Origin: Ideonella_A sp963843805
Lineage (GTDB): Bacteria; Pseudomonadota; Gammaproteobacteria; Burkholderiales; Burkholderiaceae_C
Assembly (NCBI GenBank): GCA_963843805.1
Contig: CAWJLY010000004.1
Coordinates: forward strand, 1-64,000
Reading direction: 5' to 3'
DNA: 64,000 nt
Shown here: one piece after another, positions 1 through 8,239 of the stretch
Layout of the letters: each line of letters starts with the position of its first letter
How positions within the stretch are numbered: the stretch's first letter is position 1
Notes under the pieces: generated by a model
The model's input: only the letters and a program-made list of their open reading frames with translations
Told to the model about the DNA's origin: nothing
The model's database searches: none
Position numbers and translations under genes: made by a program

Positions 1-275
1 GCCATCGCCGCACCGCAACTCTCGCCCCGGCCAAAGTCCCGACTAACGCAGGCCTAACGCCACGGAGCTGGAATTTGATCCCGCTAATGCTAACCACCTG
101 TGACAAAACGAGAAGGCGAACGCATGACCCGTGTGTGAACAAATTAGCCACCACAACCAGTGACGATCGTGCACAATCTCTAAGCGTTTATCGGTCCACA
201 CACTCAGCGGGTAACGATGTGTTTTGGGCGAAGACTTCAGATAAATTGCAGAGGGATGCGTAATGGCTGATACCG

Positions 276-1166
276 ATGAGCAACTTTCGCGCAAAGGTTG
301 ACCAAGCAATGATTTATGCGCCGTCTAAACGGCTTGCGCATGTGCTTCTGGTCGCCCGAGCATATGCGATGGCCTATAACAATCAAACTATTGTGCTGCG
401 GAGCATAAAACTAAGGCAACGGGCTGAGGCTGAATTTGCGACGTTTCTCCTATCACTGGTCCTTCCAAGTGTCGTTGGAGGTTTTGTTGGCGCAATAGTA
501 AGTGGCCAAGGTCAGAAAGTTGTACGTCAACTTGCCGAACATTCGAGCAAGTATCGTTGGGGTATGGCATTCGATGTGGTCAAAACTGTTACTTCTGACA
601 TGGCGAAGGCGGAAGTCCGGATCGTGTATCAGCACCTTCTTGATTCAGGAGGATGGGAATCTTCGTCGATATCTCCTACTGAGTTCCTATCCAATGTCCA
701 AGGATCTATAGCGGAGTTTGTCGCAGCTGCCGCCGATTCGCTTAACGCGTCAAGGTTGGGCCGCTCACCTCACAAATACAGAGATGTACTTTCAGGTTTG
801 TATTACAGTTCGTTCATCCGGGATGCGCCCGAGATTAGTGATCTTTGGAGCGTCAGTGAACTCGCTCCTGCCCTTGAAGTTTTTCTTTGGGTGGAGTGGG
901 CTAATCGCCGAGACACCAAGTATTGGGTCGACGTTATTTCGCGCGTTACTGAGGTACACGGCAGCGGATTCTCTGAGCGCATGAAAACCTTTCCGGATGC
1001 AGCAAAGGTAATGGAGCTCAACCCGATCCTTGAACGGCTTGATTTGTTGCGCGTTGGGCGGGCATCTATTTCTCGAAGGGATCCCGGACCTGAACAACTA
1101 TCGCTTCTTAAACATTCTGTGGGTCAGGCATCTTGCACCTCATTACCAAGGGACATTGCTTGGTGA
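276..1166 (+). CDS. Hypothetical protein, AT-richer than the rest of the window
   Basis: I do not recognise this protein and assign no function. It is 296 aa, with a hydrophobic glycine-rich stretch near residues 63-78 (LSLVLPSVVGGFVGAI) that could be one membrane segment, and it is otherwise soluble-looking. Its codons are visibly AT-richer than those of its neighbours, which suggests recent acquisition. Both ends are doubtful. A better ribosome site (GAGGGA, 251-256) precedes an ATG at 263, whose frame stops after 12 codons but would join this frame if one A of an AAA run were removed. After about 1047 another forward frame, running to 1230, reads more like protein (IPDLNNYRFLNILW) than the C-terminus given here. 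The intact gene may therefore span 263-1230 with two single-base insertions. Confidence 0.5.
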   Translation: MSNFRAKVDQAMIYAPSKRLAHVLLVARAYAMAYNNQTIVLRSIKLRQRAEAEFATFLLSLVLPSVVGGFVGAIVSGQGQKVVRQLAEHSSKYRWGMAFDVVKTVTSDMAKAEVRIVYQHLLDSGGWESSSISPTEFLSNVQGSIAEFVAAAADSLNASRLGRSPHKYRDVLSGLYYSSFIRDAPEISDLWSVSELAPALEVFLWVEWANRRDTKYWVDVISRVTEVHGSGFSERMKTFPDAAKVMELNPILERLDLLRVGRASISRRDPGPEQLSLLKHSVGQASCTSLPRDIAW

Positions 1167-1230
1167 TCTGCTGAGAACGCCTCGCAGACAAAAGCAGAGT
1201 TCCTGTCCCATTATACAGGAGACCCCATAG

Positions 1231-1723
1231 CTTCCCCTTGATGTGATGTAGGGAGGGGAAGTTGCAGCCTCCGGACTTCGGATACCAGAGCTTGTCCCTC
1301 CATAATCTCATTTGCTATTCAAAGGCTGGAAGTTTACGACGCTGCGTTAGCTGACAGCCAACAGAAGCGGATGGCATTCGCACCGTCCTTACTGCGACCA
1401 AAGTTGCGGTTGTTGGTCGGCATGCGCGAATGACTGCTGTGGCCAGGTTCTGATCTGCCTGACGGCGTCGGCGAAGGCCACGCGTAGACCGGCCGCTCGC
1501 AAGGAAAACCTTCGCTCGCTTCAATGGGTCGGGTTCAGTCGATCAGCTTAGATCGACGAATGGCTGGAGTTGGAAGTGTCGCTGCCGTTGGGCAAAGCCC
1601 AGGCATCGGCCCAGTCACCGATGAACTGTTCACTCTCTATCAGCCCTGGGGGCACGGTTGGGGGCAGGATGGCTTGACGGCACAACAACAAGTGCCGCAA
1701 TTCCTGGCTTCCAGACGATCTTC
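1231..1723. other. Non-coding stretch with no recognised gene
   Basis: About 490 bp with only short open frames on either strand and no similarity I recognise. It lies between the AT-richer hypothetical gene and the attachment-like sequence, and probably belongs to the same inserted segment. Confidence 0.4.
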
Positions 1724-1780
1724 TTGATTCCTCCCGCTCCGCCAAAGATAGGGTTCAAGCCGTCTCACAACGTCTCACGA
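1724..1780 (+). other. Attachment-site-like sequence: tRNA 3' end plus tandem repeats
   Basis: Positions 1726-1744 (GATTCCTCCCGCTCCGCCA) look like the 3' T-arm/acceptor strand of a tRNA ending in CCA, resembling tRNA-Ser, but no complete tRNA can be folded upstream. Two imperfect 10-bp tandem repeats follow (CGTCTCACAA at 1761-1770, CGTCTCACGA at 1771-1780). Tyrosine integrases commonly recombine at tRNA 3' ends, and an integrase fragment follows immediately, so this is probably one end (attL or attR) of an old integrative element. No second copy was seen in the window. Confidence 0.45.
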
Positions 1781-1790
1781 ACCACGCTGG

Positions 1791-1811
1791 AAGCCCCGTC
1801 ATACGGGGCTT
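1791..1811 (+). terminator. Hairpin, possible terminator
   Basis: Perfect 9-bp inverted repeat AAGCCCCGT / ACGGGGCTT with a 3-base loop, ending in a short T run. It lies between the tRNA-like 3' end and the integrase fragment, where the terminator of the disrupted tRNA gene would be expected. Confidence 0.5.
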
Positions 1812-1823
1812 TCGCGTTTCAGG

Positions 1824-2014
1824 AATCGAAACTCTCGCGGTGGAAGTACCGGTTCGACGCGACGAGAAGCGCTTGGCGCTGGGCCACTACCCAACCGTCA
1901 GATTGGCCGACGCTCGTCGAGAGCGAGCCAAGGCCAAGGGCCTGCTGGCGGCGGAAACTGATCCAACCGAAGCGCGCAAGAACGCCAAGTATGCGCGCTC
2001 GGCGTCGCAGGAAC
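1824..2014 (+). pseudogene. P4-type tyrosine integrase N-terminal fragment, frameshifted
   Basis: Two forward frames together encode about 60 residues of the N-terminal arm-binding domain (DUF4102 type) of a P4-like phage integrase. The first reads SKLSRWKYRFD; after a shift near 1858 the second reads EKRLALGHYPTVRLADAR and continues to EARKNAK. The usual first 40 or so residues and the whole catalytic domain (R, HxxR and Y motifs) are absent. It is therefore a non-functional remnant, supporting the reading of the flanking tRNA-like 3' end as an attachment site. Confidence 0.75.
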
Positions 2015-2072
2015 CGCGGAGTGCTCCGGCAGTCGAGTTGACAACTGTTGTCAAGCTGCGCAGAATCGTTTG

Positions 2073-2324
2073 ATGAGCCGCCAAACCATGAGCTTTGCGC
2101 TCCCCGATTCGATGCGCGAATACATCGACGATCGGGTGGCCGCTGGCAACTACGGCAACACAAGCGAATACATCCGCGACTTGGTGCGCCGGGATCAGGA
2201 AGAGCAGGCCAGGAAGCGACTTCGAGATCTGATCGAAGAGGGTTTGGCATCCGGGCCTGGCCGCCATCGCACCAAGGCCGATGACAAGGAACTGCTGGCC
2301 ATCGCTCGCGGCGATATCGAGTGA
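2073..2324 (+). CDS. ParD-like antitoxin (ribbon-helix-helix)
   Basis: Predicted type II antitoxin of 83 aa. The N-terminus (MSFALPDSMREYIDDRV) followed by YGNTSEYIRDLVRRDQ is the typical ParD/CopG ribbon-helix-helix DNA-binding region, and the C-terminus is a charged tail that would wrap the toxin. The ATG at 2073 is chosen; an adjacent TTG at 2070 would add one residue. The stop overlaps the start of the toxin gene by 4 bp (GTGA), normal for these co-translated pairs. Autorepression of the operon is expected from the family, but I did not identify an operator. It lies just downstream of an integrase remnant, in an accessory segment. Confidence 0.85.
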   Translation: MSRQTMSFALPDSMREYIDDRVAAGNYGNTSEYIRDLVRRDQEEQARKRLRDLIEEGLASGPGRHRTKADDKELLAIARGDIE

Positions 2325-2647
2325 AGCCGGCGGTGCTGCGTCCGCAGGCGTTGCGCGACCAGCAGGCCGAAGCGCGCTACTACCGCGCCGAAGGCGGGAT
2401 AAGGGTGGCCATGAGGCTGGTCAAGGCAAGCAACTCGGCGCTTGATCAGATTGAACTGGACCCTGGCATTGGCTCTCCGGCGCTCGGCAAGCGGTTGGGT
2501 ATTGCAGGTCTTCGGACATGGCAGGTCGCCAAGTTTCCGCTGCTGTGGTTCTACTTCGAACGCCGGGACCAATTGGATGTCGTCAGGCTGCTGGGTCAGC
2601 GTCAGGACATCGCGACGATCCTGGGTGCCGAGGTACCCGCGAGCTGA
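2321..2647 (+). CDS. ParE/RelE-type toxin
   Basis: 108-aa partner of the preceding ParD-like antitoxin. The layout, an N-terminal helix (QALRDQQAEARYYRAEGG) followed by GIAGLRTWQVAKFPLLWFYF and DVVRLLGQRQDI, is that of the ParE/RelE fold: a two-helix hairpin and then a beta-sheet. Family members either poison DNA gyrase (ParE) or cleave mRNA (RelE); the sequence does not tell me which. It starts with GTG at 2321, overlapping the antitoxin stop by 4 bp, and appears full length. Confidence 0.85.
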   Translation: MKPAVLRPQALRDQQAEARYYRAEGGIRVAMRLVKASNSALDQIELDPGIGSPALGKRLGIAGLRTWQVAKFPLLWFYFERRDQLDVVRLLGQRQDIATILGAEVPAS

Positions 2648-2758
2648 ACAGACCGCGGATCGACGGTGCCGACTTCTGTGTGCGGCGGGGCGTGAAGTGC
2701 TCGGCTGATCCAAGTCCATGTCCGGGGTCGCCAGGGTCAGAGGTTTCTCTGTCCGACC

Positions 2759-2986
2759 TTGAGTTGCATCGCCACCCCGACGGCAGCCGGCGTCGCCACG
2801 GGCACGGCCTACATCGTCAAGCTGGAGAACACCGGCAAGTTGCCCGACCGCCAGCGTCGGGCGAGCACACCCGTCGCCGAACGCGCCGAGTTGCACACAG
2901 TGGTCGTCGATTCCGGCGGCGTGCTGCGGATGGGGCGATGGCGCCGGGCACAGACACTGAGACTGCACCACCTGAAGCTCGCTAAA
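2759..2986 (+). pseudogene. PCu(A)C copper-chaperone fragment
   Basis: A forward frame carries an unmistakable piece of the periplasmic PCu(A)C family (DUF461): AYIVKLENTGKLPD, then ASTPVAERAELHTVVVD and GGVLRMG. These proteins normally carry about 150 residues with a signal peptide and Cu(I) ligands H...M...HxM. Here the signal peptide and the C-terminal proline/glycine-rich domain are missing, and the frame dissolves after GVLRMG, so only about 50 residues survive. It converges with the TonB-dependent receptor gene, suggesting a former metal-handling cluster. I treat it as a dead fragment. Confidence 0.65.
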
Positions 2987-5159
2987 ACGCCGCCGACAAG
3001 CTCAGACGAAACGACCTGGATTCGATCGGGTGAAAGTGGACGTCGTCGGTCCCGCCGACTGCCTCGCCCTGCAGGCGCGAGCCGTAGTAGTAGTCGATCG
3101 CCGAGGCCTGGCGGTTGGTCAGGTTGTAGGCTTCCAGCGCCACCGTCAGCTTGGGGCTGATCTTGTAGCCGATGCGGCCGTTCAAGGTCGTTGTGCTCTT
3201 GGAGCGGACGCTGTTGTCTTCGACCAGCGGACGCGGTCCGAAGTAGCGAGCCTGCAGCGCGCCGAACCACGGTCCGATGTTGTCGAAGGCCAGCGCAACC
3301 GACGCCACGCCTTCCACTGCCCCCGGAATGCGTTGCCCTGCCGGATCGGCATCCCGGAAGCGGGCCCTGGCGAAGGCTACATCGGCATCGATGGTCAGGG
3401 TGTCGTTCAGCTTGTAGTAGTTGGTCAGCTCGAAGCCGGATCGCCGGCTCGGACGGCCGGCCTCGGTGGTTCCTGCATCGCCGACGAAAATCAACTCGGA
3501 GCTGAAGTCCAGCCGGTACAGGGAAAGCGCCGTCTGCAGACCAGGCAACAGCGAGGTGCGGACGCCGACTTCCACGCCTTTCGAGCGGGCCAGCGGCGTC
3601 ACCGGGTCGGCCGGGTCGCCGGTCTTGGGGTCGATGCGGGTCACGGTGCCGCGCGCGTCGTTGCTGTGGAAGCCGCGGCCCATGTTGAGGTAGAGCTCGG
3701 TCTTGTCCCAGGGCCCGGCGATCAGGCTCAGTTTGGGGTTGACCTGCGTCGCCGTCTTCTTGCCGGAATTGGCGGCCAGGTTGCTGCGCACGTCGAAGTG
3801 GTACTGGTCTGCACGCAGCCCGGCCACGGTGCGGAACTTGGGCGCCCATTGCGTGGAATTCTGCAACCACAGGCCGACGCTGGTCTCGCGGATCTGGTCC
3901 TCGCGGGTGATGGACAGGGTCTGCCGCGCCTTGGTATTCAGCAAGGCATTGTGGATGTCGTCGTGCTGGATGGACACGCCCACCTGCTGCTCGCTGTCGC
4001 GGCCGAGCAGCGGCATCTGCCACGTGTGCCTGGCGTTCAGCCCGACCATGTTGCGGCGATCCGGTTGGGCGAACTGGTCACCGTCCACTGGGTTGTCGAG
4101 GAAGTACGTGAAATTGGAAAACAGCTGCAGGCCCCAATGCGCGACGTAGGCGTTGACCTCCGTGCGTGCGCTCTCGGTGGTGCGGCGCCAGGCGCCGGAC
4201 AGGCTGACGCGATTGGCCCGGCCGCCATCGGTGGTGTCGATGGCGTCGAACCGGCCCAGCGTGCCGCCATCGACCGCCCGTTTCGGGATCTGGTCGGTGG
4301 CGTTCCATGACGCCTTGTAGCCCATGGCGGTGACGTTCCAGCCGTTGGCCAGGTCGCCCTGCGAGTAGCGCAGAACGGCGTTGACCTTGTGGTACTTGTC
4401 GGGGTTGGTGAACGGACCATCGTTGTGCATGGCCTCGAGGGCATACAACCATCGGCTGTCGGGTGTTGTCGTGGCCTTGGGGCTGTCGGCCAACAAAAGG
4501 CGCCGGTAGCCGTTCTGGCCCAGGCCGATGTTGGCGATGCCCGACGGCAAGGCGTCGGCATAGGTGAGTTCCACCGCCCCGGCGGAGGCGAAGTCGCCTT
4601 CATCGGCGAAGTACGGGCCCTTCTTGTAGCGCAGACCGGTGGCCAGTTCCGGAATCAGGAAGTTCAGATCGGTCCAGCCCTGGCCATGCCCGTGGCTGCG
4701 CTGGTTGACCAGCATGCCGTCGACGGTGGTGCGCAGGTCGGTACCGTGGTCCAGGTTGAAGCCGCGCAGGTAGAACTGGTTGGCCTTGCCCTCGCCACTG
4801 TGTTGGCTGACGATCAGCCCCGGCGTGGCCTCGAGCAGTTCGCCGGGCCGGTAGGCGGTGCGCGCTTCGAGCTGCTGTTTGGTCACCGTGCCGACGCTGG
4901 CGGCATCCGCCACGCCGACTTGTGCGGTGGTCTGGCCGGTGATGACCACCTTGTCGAGCGTCTGCTCACCACCCGCACGCGCGGGCGTCAACGCACCCAA
5001 CGACAGCAACGCCGCACCGGTCGCGGCAGCGAAACCTGCGGTGCAACGAGGCCGGTGATGGGTGCGGAACGGGATGATCGATTCGATCGGGCGCGCTCGA
5101 AGCAGCGCAGGGTTGGACAGGCGGTCGCGCGGTGGCGCCACATCGAAAATGGATGTCAT
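2982..5159 (-). CDS. TonB-dependent outer-membrane receptor
   Basis: 725-aa outer-membrane receptor, expected to import a chelated metal or other ligand using TonB/ExbBD energy. It has a long N-terminus with a signal sequence ending near residue 62 (TPARA), a plug domain (LDKVVITGQ, then LRGFNLDHGTDLRTTVDG at about 130-150) and a 22-strand-type barrel ending in the aromatic C-terminal residue required for Omp85 insertion (SLSAAF). The start is supported by GGAG 7 bases upstream. The ligand cannot be read from the sequence. A decayed PCu(A)C chaperone downstream and a DUF2946/CzcI-like small exported protein upstream on the same strand make copper or another transition metal a reasonable guess. 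Confidence 0.9.
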   Translation of the reverse strand: MTSIFDVAPPRDRLSNPALLRARPIESIIPFRTHHRPRCTAGFAAATGAALLSLGALTPARAGGEQTLDKVVITGQTTAQVGVADAASVGTVTKQQLEARTAYRPGELLEATPGLIVSQHSGEGKANQFYLRGFNLDHGTDLRTTVDGMLVNQRSHGHGQGWTDLNFLIPELATGLRYKKGPYFADEGDFASAGAVELTYADALPSGIANIGLGQNGYRRLLLADSPKATTTPDSRWLYALEAMHNDGPFTNPDKYHKVNAVLRYSQGDLANGWNVTAMGYKASWNATDQIPKRAVDGGTLGRFDAIDTTDGGRANRVSLSGAWRRTTESARTEVNAYVAHWGLQLFSNFTYFLDNPVDGDQFAQPDRRNMVGLNARHTWQMPLLGRDSEQQVGVSIQHDDIHNALLNTKARQTLSITREDQIRETSVGLWLQNSTQWAPKFRTVAGLRADQYHFDVRSNLAANSGKKTATQVNPKLSLIAGPWDKTELYLNMGRGFHSNDARGTVTRIDPKTGDPADPVTPLARSKGVEVGVRTSLLPGLQTALSLYRLDFSSELIFVGDAGTTEAGRPSRRSGFELTNYYKLNDTLTIDADVAFARARFRDADPAGQRIPGAVEGVASVALAFDNIGPWFGALQARYFGPRPLVEDNSVRSKSTTTLNGRIGYKISPKLTVALEAYNLTNRQASAIDYYYGSRLQGEAVGGTDDVHFHPIESRSFRLSLSAAF

Positions 5160-5254
5160 GGAAATGCTCCGGGAGCGACCAGAGTCGCCGTGGCCAAACG
5201 AACGGAACCCGCAGAGGAATTCCGTTGACGGGGGCCTGCGAGAACAGGCCCTGT

Positions 5255-5828
5255 TCAGCTCTGCTGGTGCCGGGGCGGCCGCTCGATGCGGTCGGGATCT
5301 GTCTGAACCATCGACAGATTCGATGGCGGCGACACAATCCTGACGGCGATTTCGCCGACGTTGACGCGATCGGTCAATGGCGGGGTGTCGACGTCAGACG
5401 ACATTCGCTTGACGCTGACCGCAGGGGAGGGATCCAAAGGCGCGTCAACGATTTGCACAAGCGAGGAATCGTCCGGTGCGTGGCTGTGCACCACGTTGCC
5501 GTGGAAATGCAAGGCCTCTCCGACGCTTGATGCATGAACCAACAAGGAACCGTGCCCTTGGCGACGCGCGCCATGCCCGGCACGTTCCCTTCGCGGATCG
5601 GTCAACGTGAGCAGCGGTGCCGCCACTGTTGCGACGATTGCCGTCGCATGCCGAGCTTGCATCATCTGCCCAGCCCTGCGGACGACCGGCTATCGCCAAC
5701 GACGCGTGGCCCGATGTGAATGTGGCTGGCGGCGTCGATGCGCTGCACCCCTGCGGCCATGCCTTGCAGAGGCACGCACCACATCAACAGGTAGATGAGA
5801 CATCGGAATAGATACCGAGCCCGGGATT
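5255..5828 (-). pseudogene. Small exported metal-homeostasis-type protein (CzcI/DUF2946-like), frame-broken
   Basis: Read on the minus strand, a signal-peptide-like start (YLFRCLIYLLMWCVPLQGMA) leads to a stop at 5662. A second frame beginning at 5665 gives a 136-aa tail containing HFHGNVVHSHAPDDSS and ending in DRIERPPRHQQS. Small proteins encoded beside metal-linked TonB receptors and efflux pumps share a signal peptide ending in LQ..AA, histidine-rich stretches and a terminal (D/E)RPPR motif, so the two pieces probably form one disrupted gene. The usual CxxC pair of DUF2946 proteins is missing. It lies 95 bp upstream of the TonB receptor on the same strand, likely in one transcript. The alternative is two overlapping small ORFs. 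Confidence 0.4.
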
Positions 5829-5974
5829 GCCCGTGACGGGACCGGGTGTCTGACTCAGCGTTGTTGTCGGGGGGCACCATTCGGGCAGGATCAGGCGGAT
5901 GGAAGCAGTTCCAAACGACTTTATACGAACACCGCCTTGTTTCAGATGCACAACCGAGTTCATGGGCAGCCTGC

Positions 5975-6242
5975 TCGACGCTTTTCTGCAGTTCGTGCCC
6001 AGGTGACCGGGCATCGCAGCGATGATGGGCTGCGCTGTGTTGAAGGCCACTTCGAACTCGGAGTTTTGCCCGGCCTTGACTTGAAGCGATTTCGAGGATC
6101 ACGTGTGTTGCCTGCTACATTCTCGACGGCGAGCCGGTGGCCGAGAACGCTGCTGCAACTCGACGACGACAAGCCGGGTCTCGGGGTGAGCCTGAAGACC
6201 GAGTCCATCGTTCAATTCGACATCGTCGACCAGGCAGCGTGA
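5975..6242 (+). pseudogene. C-terminal remnant of an enolase-superfamily (mandelate racemase-like) gene
   Basis: Three forward frames in succession give protein-like pieces that read as one C-terminus: LPGLDLKRF, CYILDGEPVAEN, and LQLDDDKPGLGVSLKTES ending at 6242. The DKPGLGVSL element resembles the PGLG(V/I) strand near the end of mandelate racemase/muconate-lactonising enzymes and sugar-acid dehydratases. The barrel and its catalytic residues are absent. It ends 5 bp before a DHDPS-family gene, a common partner of sugar-acid dehydratases. This is pattern recognition from a short stretch, so confidence is low. Confidence 0.35.
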
Positions 6243-6247
6243 GCAAC

Positions 6248-7165
6248 ATGACGAGACCCTATCAAGGCGTATTCCCGGTCGTGCCGACCACCTTCACCGA
6301 CGAGGGCGAACTCGACCTGGCGAGCCAGCAGCGCTGCGTTGACTTCATGATCGACGCCGGTTCCGACGGCCTGTGCATCCTGGCCAACTTCTCCGAGCAG
6401 TTCGTGTTGTCCGACGATGAACGCGAGGTGTTGACCCGGGCGATCCTCGAACATGTCGACGGCCGGGTGCCGGTGATCGTCACGACCACCCATTTCGGCA
6501 CCGCCGTCTGCGCCGCGCGCAGCCGCCGTGCGCAGGAGATGGGTGCGGCGATGGTGATGGTGATGCCGCCGTACCACGGGGCAACCATCCGGGTGCCCGA
6601 GGCATTGATCGTCGAGTTTTATCAGCGCCTGTCGGATGCCATCGACATCCCGATCATGATCCAGGACGCACCGGTCAGCGGCACCACGCTCAGCGCAACG
6701 ACTCTGGCGCGCATTGCCCGCGAGGCAGCCAATGTGCGCTACTTCAAGATCGAGGTGCCGCAAGCGGCCAACAAATTGCGCGAGCTGATCGCCCTCGGCG
6801 GCGACGCGATCGAGGGCCCGTGGGACGGCGAGGAAGCGATCACGCTGCTCGCTGATCTGGACGCCGGCGCCACCGGCGCAATGACCGGTGGCGGCTATCC
6901 CGATGGCATCCGCCAGATCATCGATCCCTACCTGGCCGGCCGCCGCGACGATGCGGTGGCGGCTTATGCGCGCTGGCTGCCGCTGATCAATGTCGAGAAC
7001 CGCCAGGGCGGCATCCTCAGCGCCAAGGCACTGATGAAGGCCGGTGGCGTGATCGATAGCGAAGCGCCGCGCCATCCGTTCCCGGTCATGAATCCGGCCA
7101 CACGAAAAGGTTTGCTCGAGGCCGCCGAGCGGCTCGACCCGCTGGTGCTGCGCTGGGGCAGATGA
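6248..7165 (+). CDS. Dihydrodipicolinate synthase-family aldolase/dehydratase
   Basis: 305-aa TIM-barrel class I aldolase of the DHDPS/N-acetylneuraminate lyase family. The Schiff-base lysine is in VRYFKIEVP and the catalytic tyrosine region is MVMVMPPYHG. The usual GTTGE motif for pyruvate binding is replaced by ANFSEQF, so the substrate is probably not aspartate semialdehyde; 2-keto-3-deoxy sugar acids are more likely. I start at ATG 6248 (MTRPYQGVFPVVPTTF), where family similarity begins, rather than at upstream in-frame codons. The enolase-superfamily remnant immediately upstream suggests a former sugar-acid catabolic operon. Confidence 0.8.
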   Translation: MTRPYQGVFPVVPTTFTDEGELDLASQQRCVDFMIDAGSDGLCILANFSEQFVLSDDEREVLTRAILEHVDGRVPVIVTTTHFGTAVCAARSRRAQEMGAAMVMVMPPYHGATIRVPEALIVEFYQRLSDAIDIPIMIQDAPVSGTTLSATTLARIAREAANVRYFKIEVPQAANKLRELIALGGDAIEGPWDGEEAITLLADLDAGATGAMTGGGYPDGIRQIIDPYLAGRRDDAVAAYARWLPLINVENRQGGILSAKALMKAGGVIDSEAPRHPFPVMNPATRKGLLEAAERLDPLVLRWGR

Positions 7166-7291
7166 TTGCGAGGACCTTCGTCAATGGCATCGGCGGCGAA
7201 GGGGGTAGGGCGCGACAACCCCTGTCGACCCTGAGCGAACGGTGTGCCGGATCGCGTCAACCGGGATATAACGGGGAAAACAAGTCACCCG

Positions 7292-8089
7292 ATGAGCAAC
7301 GATCCAATCCCCACTCAGTCAGCCGAGGGCGTCCAGATCCTCACCGACGGCCCCGTCTGGCGCCTCGTGCTCGACAACCCGGCGCAGCGCAATGCCTTGC
7401 GACCAGGCATGAGCCGCGCCTTGGCCGCCGCGCTGCGTGACGCCGGGAGCGATCCGGACTGCCGCGTCATCGTGTTGCACGGCGCAGGCGGCAGCTTCTG
7501 CAGTGGCGGCGATGTGCGGGCGATTGCCGAGAATCAGCAAGGGCGACCATCGGCGCAGTTCGATCGCATCGGGCTGCTGAACGAGTTGCTGCGCGCGATC
7601 CGCGCCTGCCCGCGGCCGGTGGTTGCGGCCGTCGAGGGCCACGCAGCGGGTGCCGGTGCATCGATCGCTTTTGCCTGCGATCTGATCGTCGCGGCAGACG
7701 ACGCGCAGTTTGCGATTGCCCATGTGCGCCTCGGCATCTCGCCCGATGGTGGCGCCACCATGATGTTGCCGCGTGCCGTGCCGCTGCAACTTGCCAGCGA
7801 ATGGCTGCTGCAGGGCAAGCCGATCGCCGCACAGCGTCTGCACTCGGCGGGCCTCGTCAACCGCCTGACCGAGACTGGCGATGCGGTAGCCGAGGCGATG
7901 CGTTGGGCCGCCGAACTCGCCGACGGGCCGCCCGATGCGATGGCATCGATCAAGCGGCTCGTCAATGATGCGTGTCTATCCGATCTGGATCGGCACCTCG
8001 AGCAAGAGCGACAAGGGTTCATCCAGACCATGTTCGGCGCTGAGGCGCGTGCCCGGGTGCAACGATTTTTCGAGCGCAAACGCGGTTGA
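7292..8089 (+). CDS. Enoyl-CoA hydratase/isomerase family protein
   Basis: 265-aa crotonase-fold enzyme acting on acyl-CoA thioesters. The oxyanion-hole segments are visible: GGSFCSGGDVRAI near residue 75 and EGHAAGAGASIAFACD near residue 115. The active-site region reads LGISPDGGATMMLPR, with Asp where classical hydratases have Glu-Gly, a pattern seen in PaaG-like isomerases and related enzymes, so isomerase activity is as likely as hydration. Start at ATG 7292; upstream in-frame codons extend beyond family similarity. It stands alone between a DHDPS-family gene and a small membrane protein. The substrate is unknown. Confidence 0.85.
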   Translation: MSNDPIPTQSAEGVQILTDGPVWRLVLDNPAQRNALRPGMSRALAAALRDAGSDPDCRVIVLHGAGGSFCSGGDVRAIAENQQGRPSAQFDRIGLLNELLRAIRACPRPVVAAVEGHAAGAGASIAFACDLIVAADDAQFAIAHVRLGISPDGGATMMLPRAVPLQLASEWLLQGKPIAAQRLHSAGLVNRLTETGDAVAEAMRWAAELADGPPDAMASIKRLVNDACLSDLDRHLEQERQGFIQTMFGAEARARVQRFFERKRG

Positions 8090-8128
8090 GCGAACGACGG
8101 GGTGCGCCATGGTTTGAAATTGGCAATA

Positions 8129-8147
8129 TTTGCCGGAAACCGGCAAA
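8129..8147. promoter_or_regulatory. Perfect inverted repeat upstream of the small membrane-protein gene
   Basis: TTTGCCGG AAA CCGGCAAA, an 8-bp perfect palindrome with a 3-base spacer in an AT-richer 150-bp gap. It could be the terminator of the enoyl-CoA hydratase gene or an operator for the gene at 8240. There is no T tract, so an operator is possible. Confidence 0.35.
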
Positions 8148-8239
8148 ATCGGTCGAAACCAAACCCATTTCCGGTATCCTTTGTTACTGATTGCGACCGA
8201 CCGCACAACGGGAAATCAAACGCGCCTAGAGGAGCCCTG

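Noticed and set aside
1658..2041. 127-aa forward open frame as a genuine gene
   Set aside because: It spans the tRNA-like end and terminator hairpin and includes one frame of the broken integrase; better explained as a remnant.
3030..4310. 426-aa forward open frame antisense to the TonB receptor
   Set aside because: Its codons mirror the receptor gene, the protein is low-complexity and no domain is visible; the receptor frame has clear family motifs.
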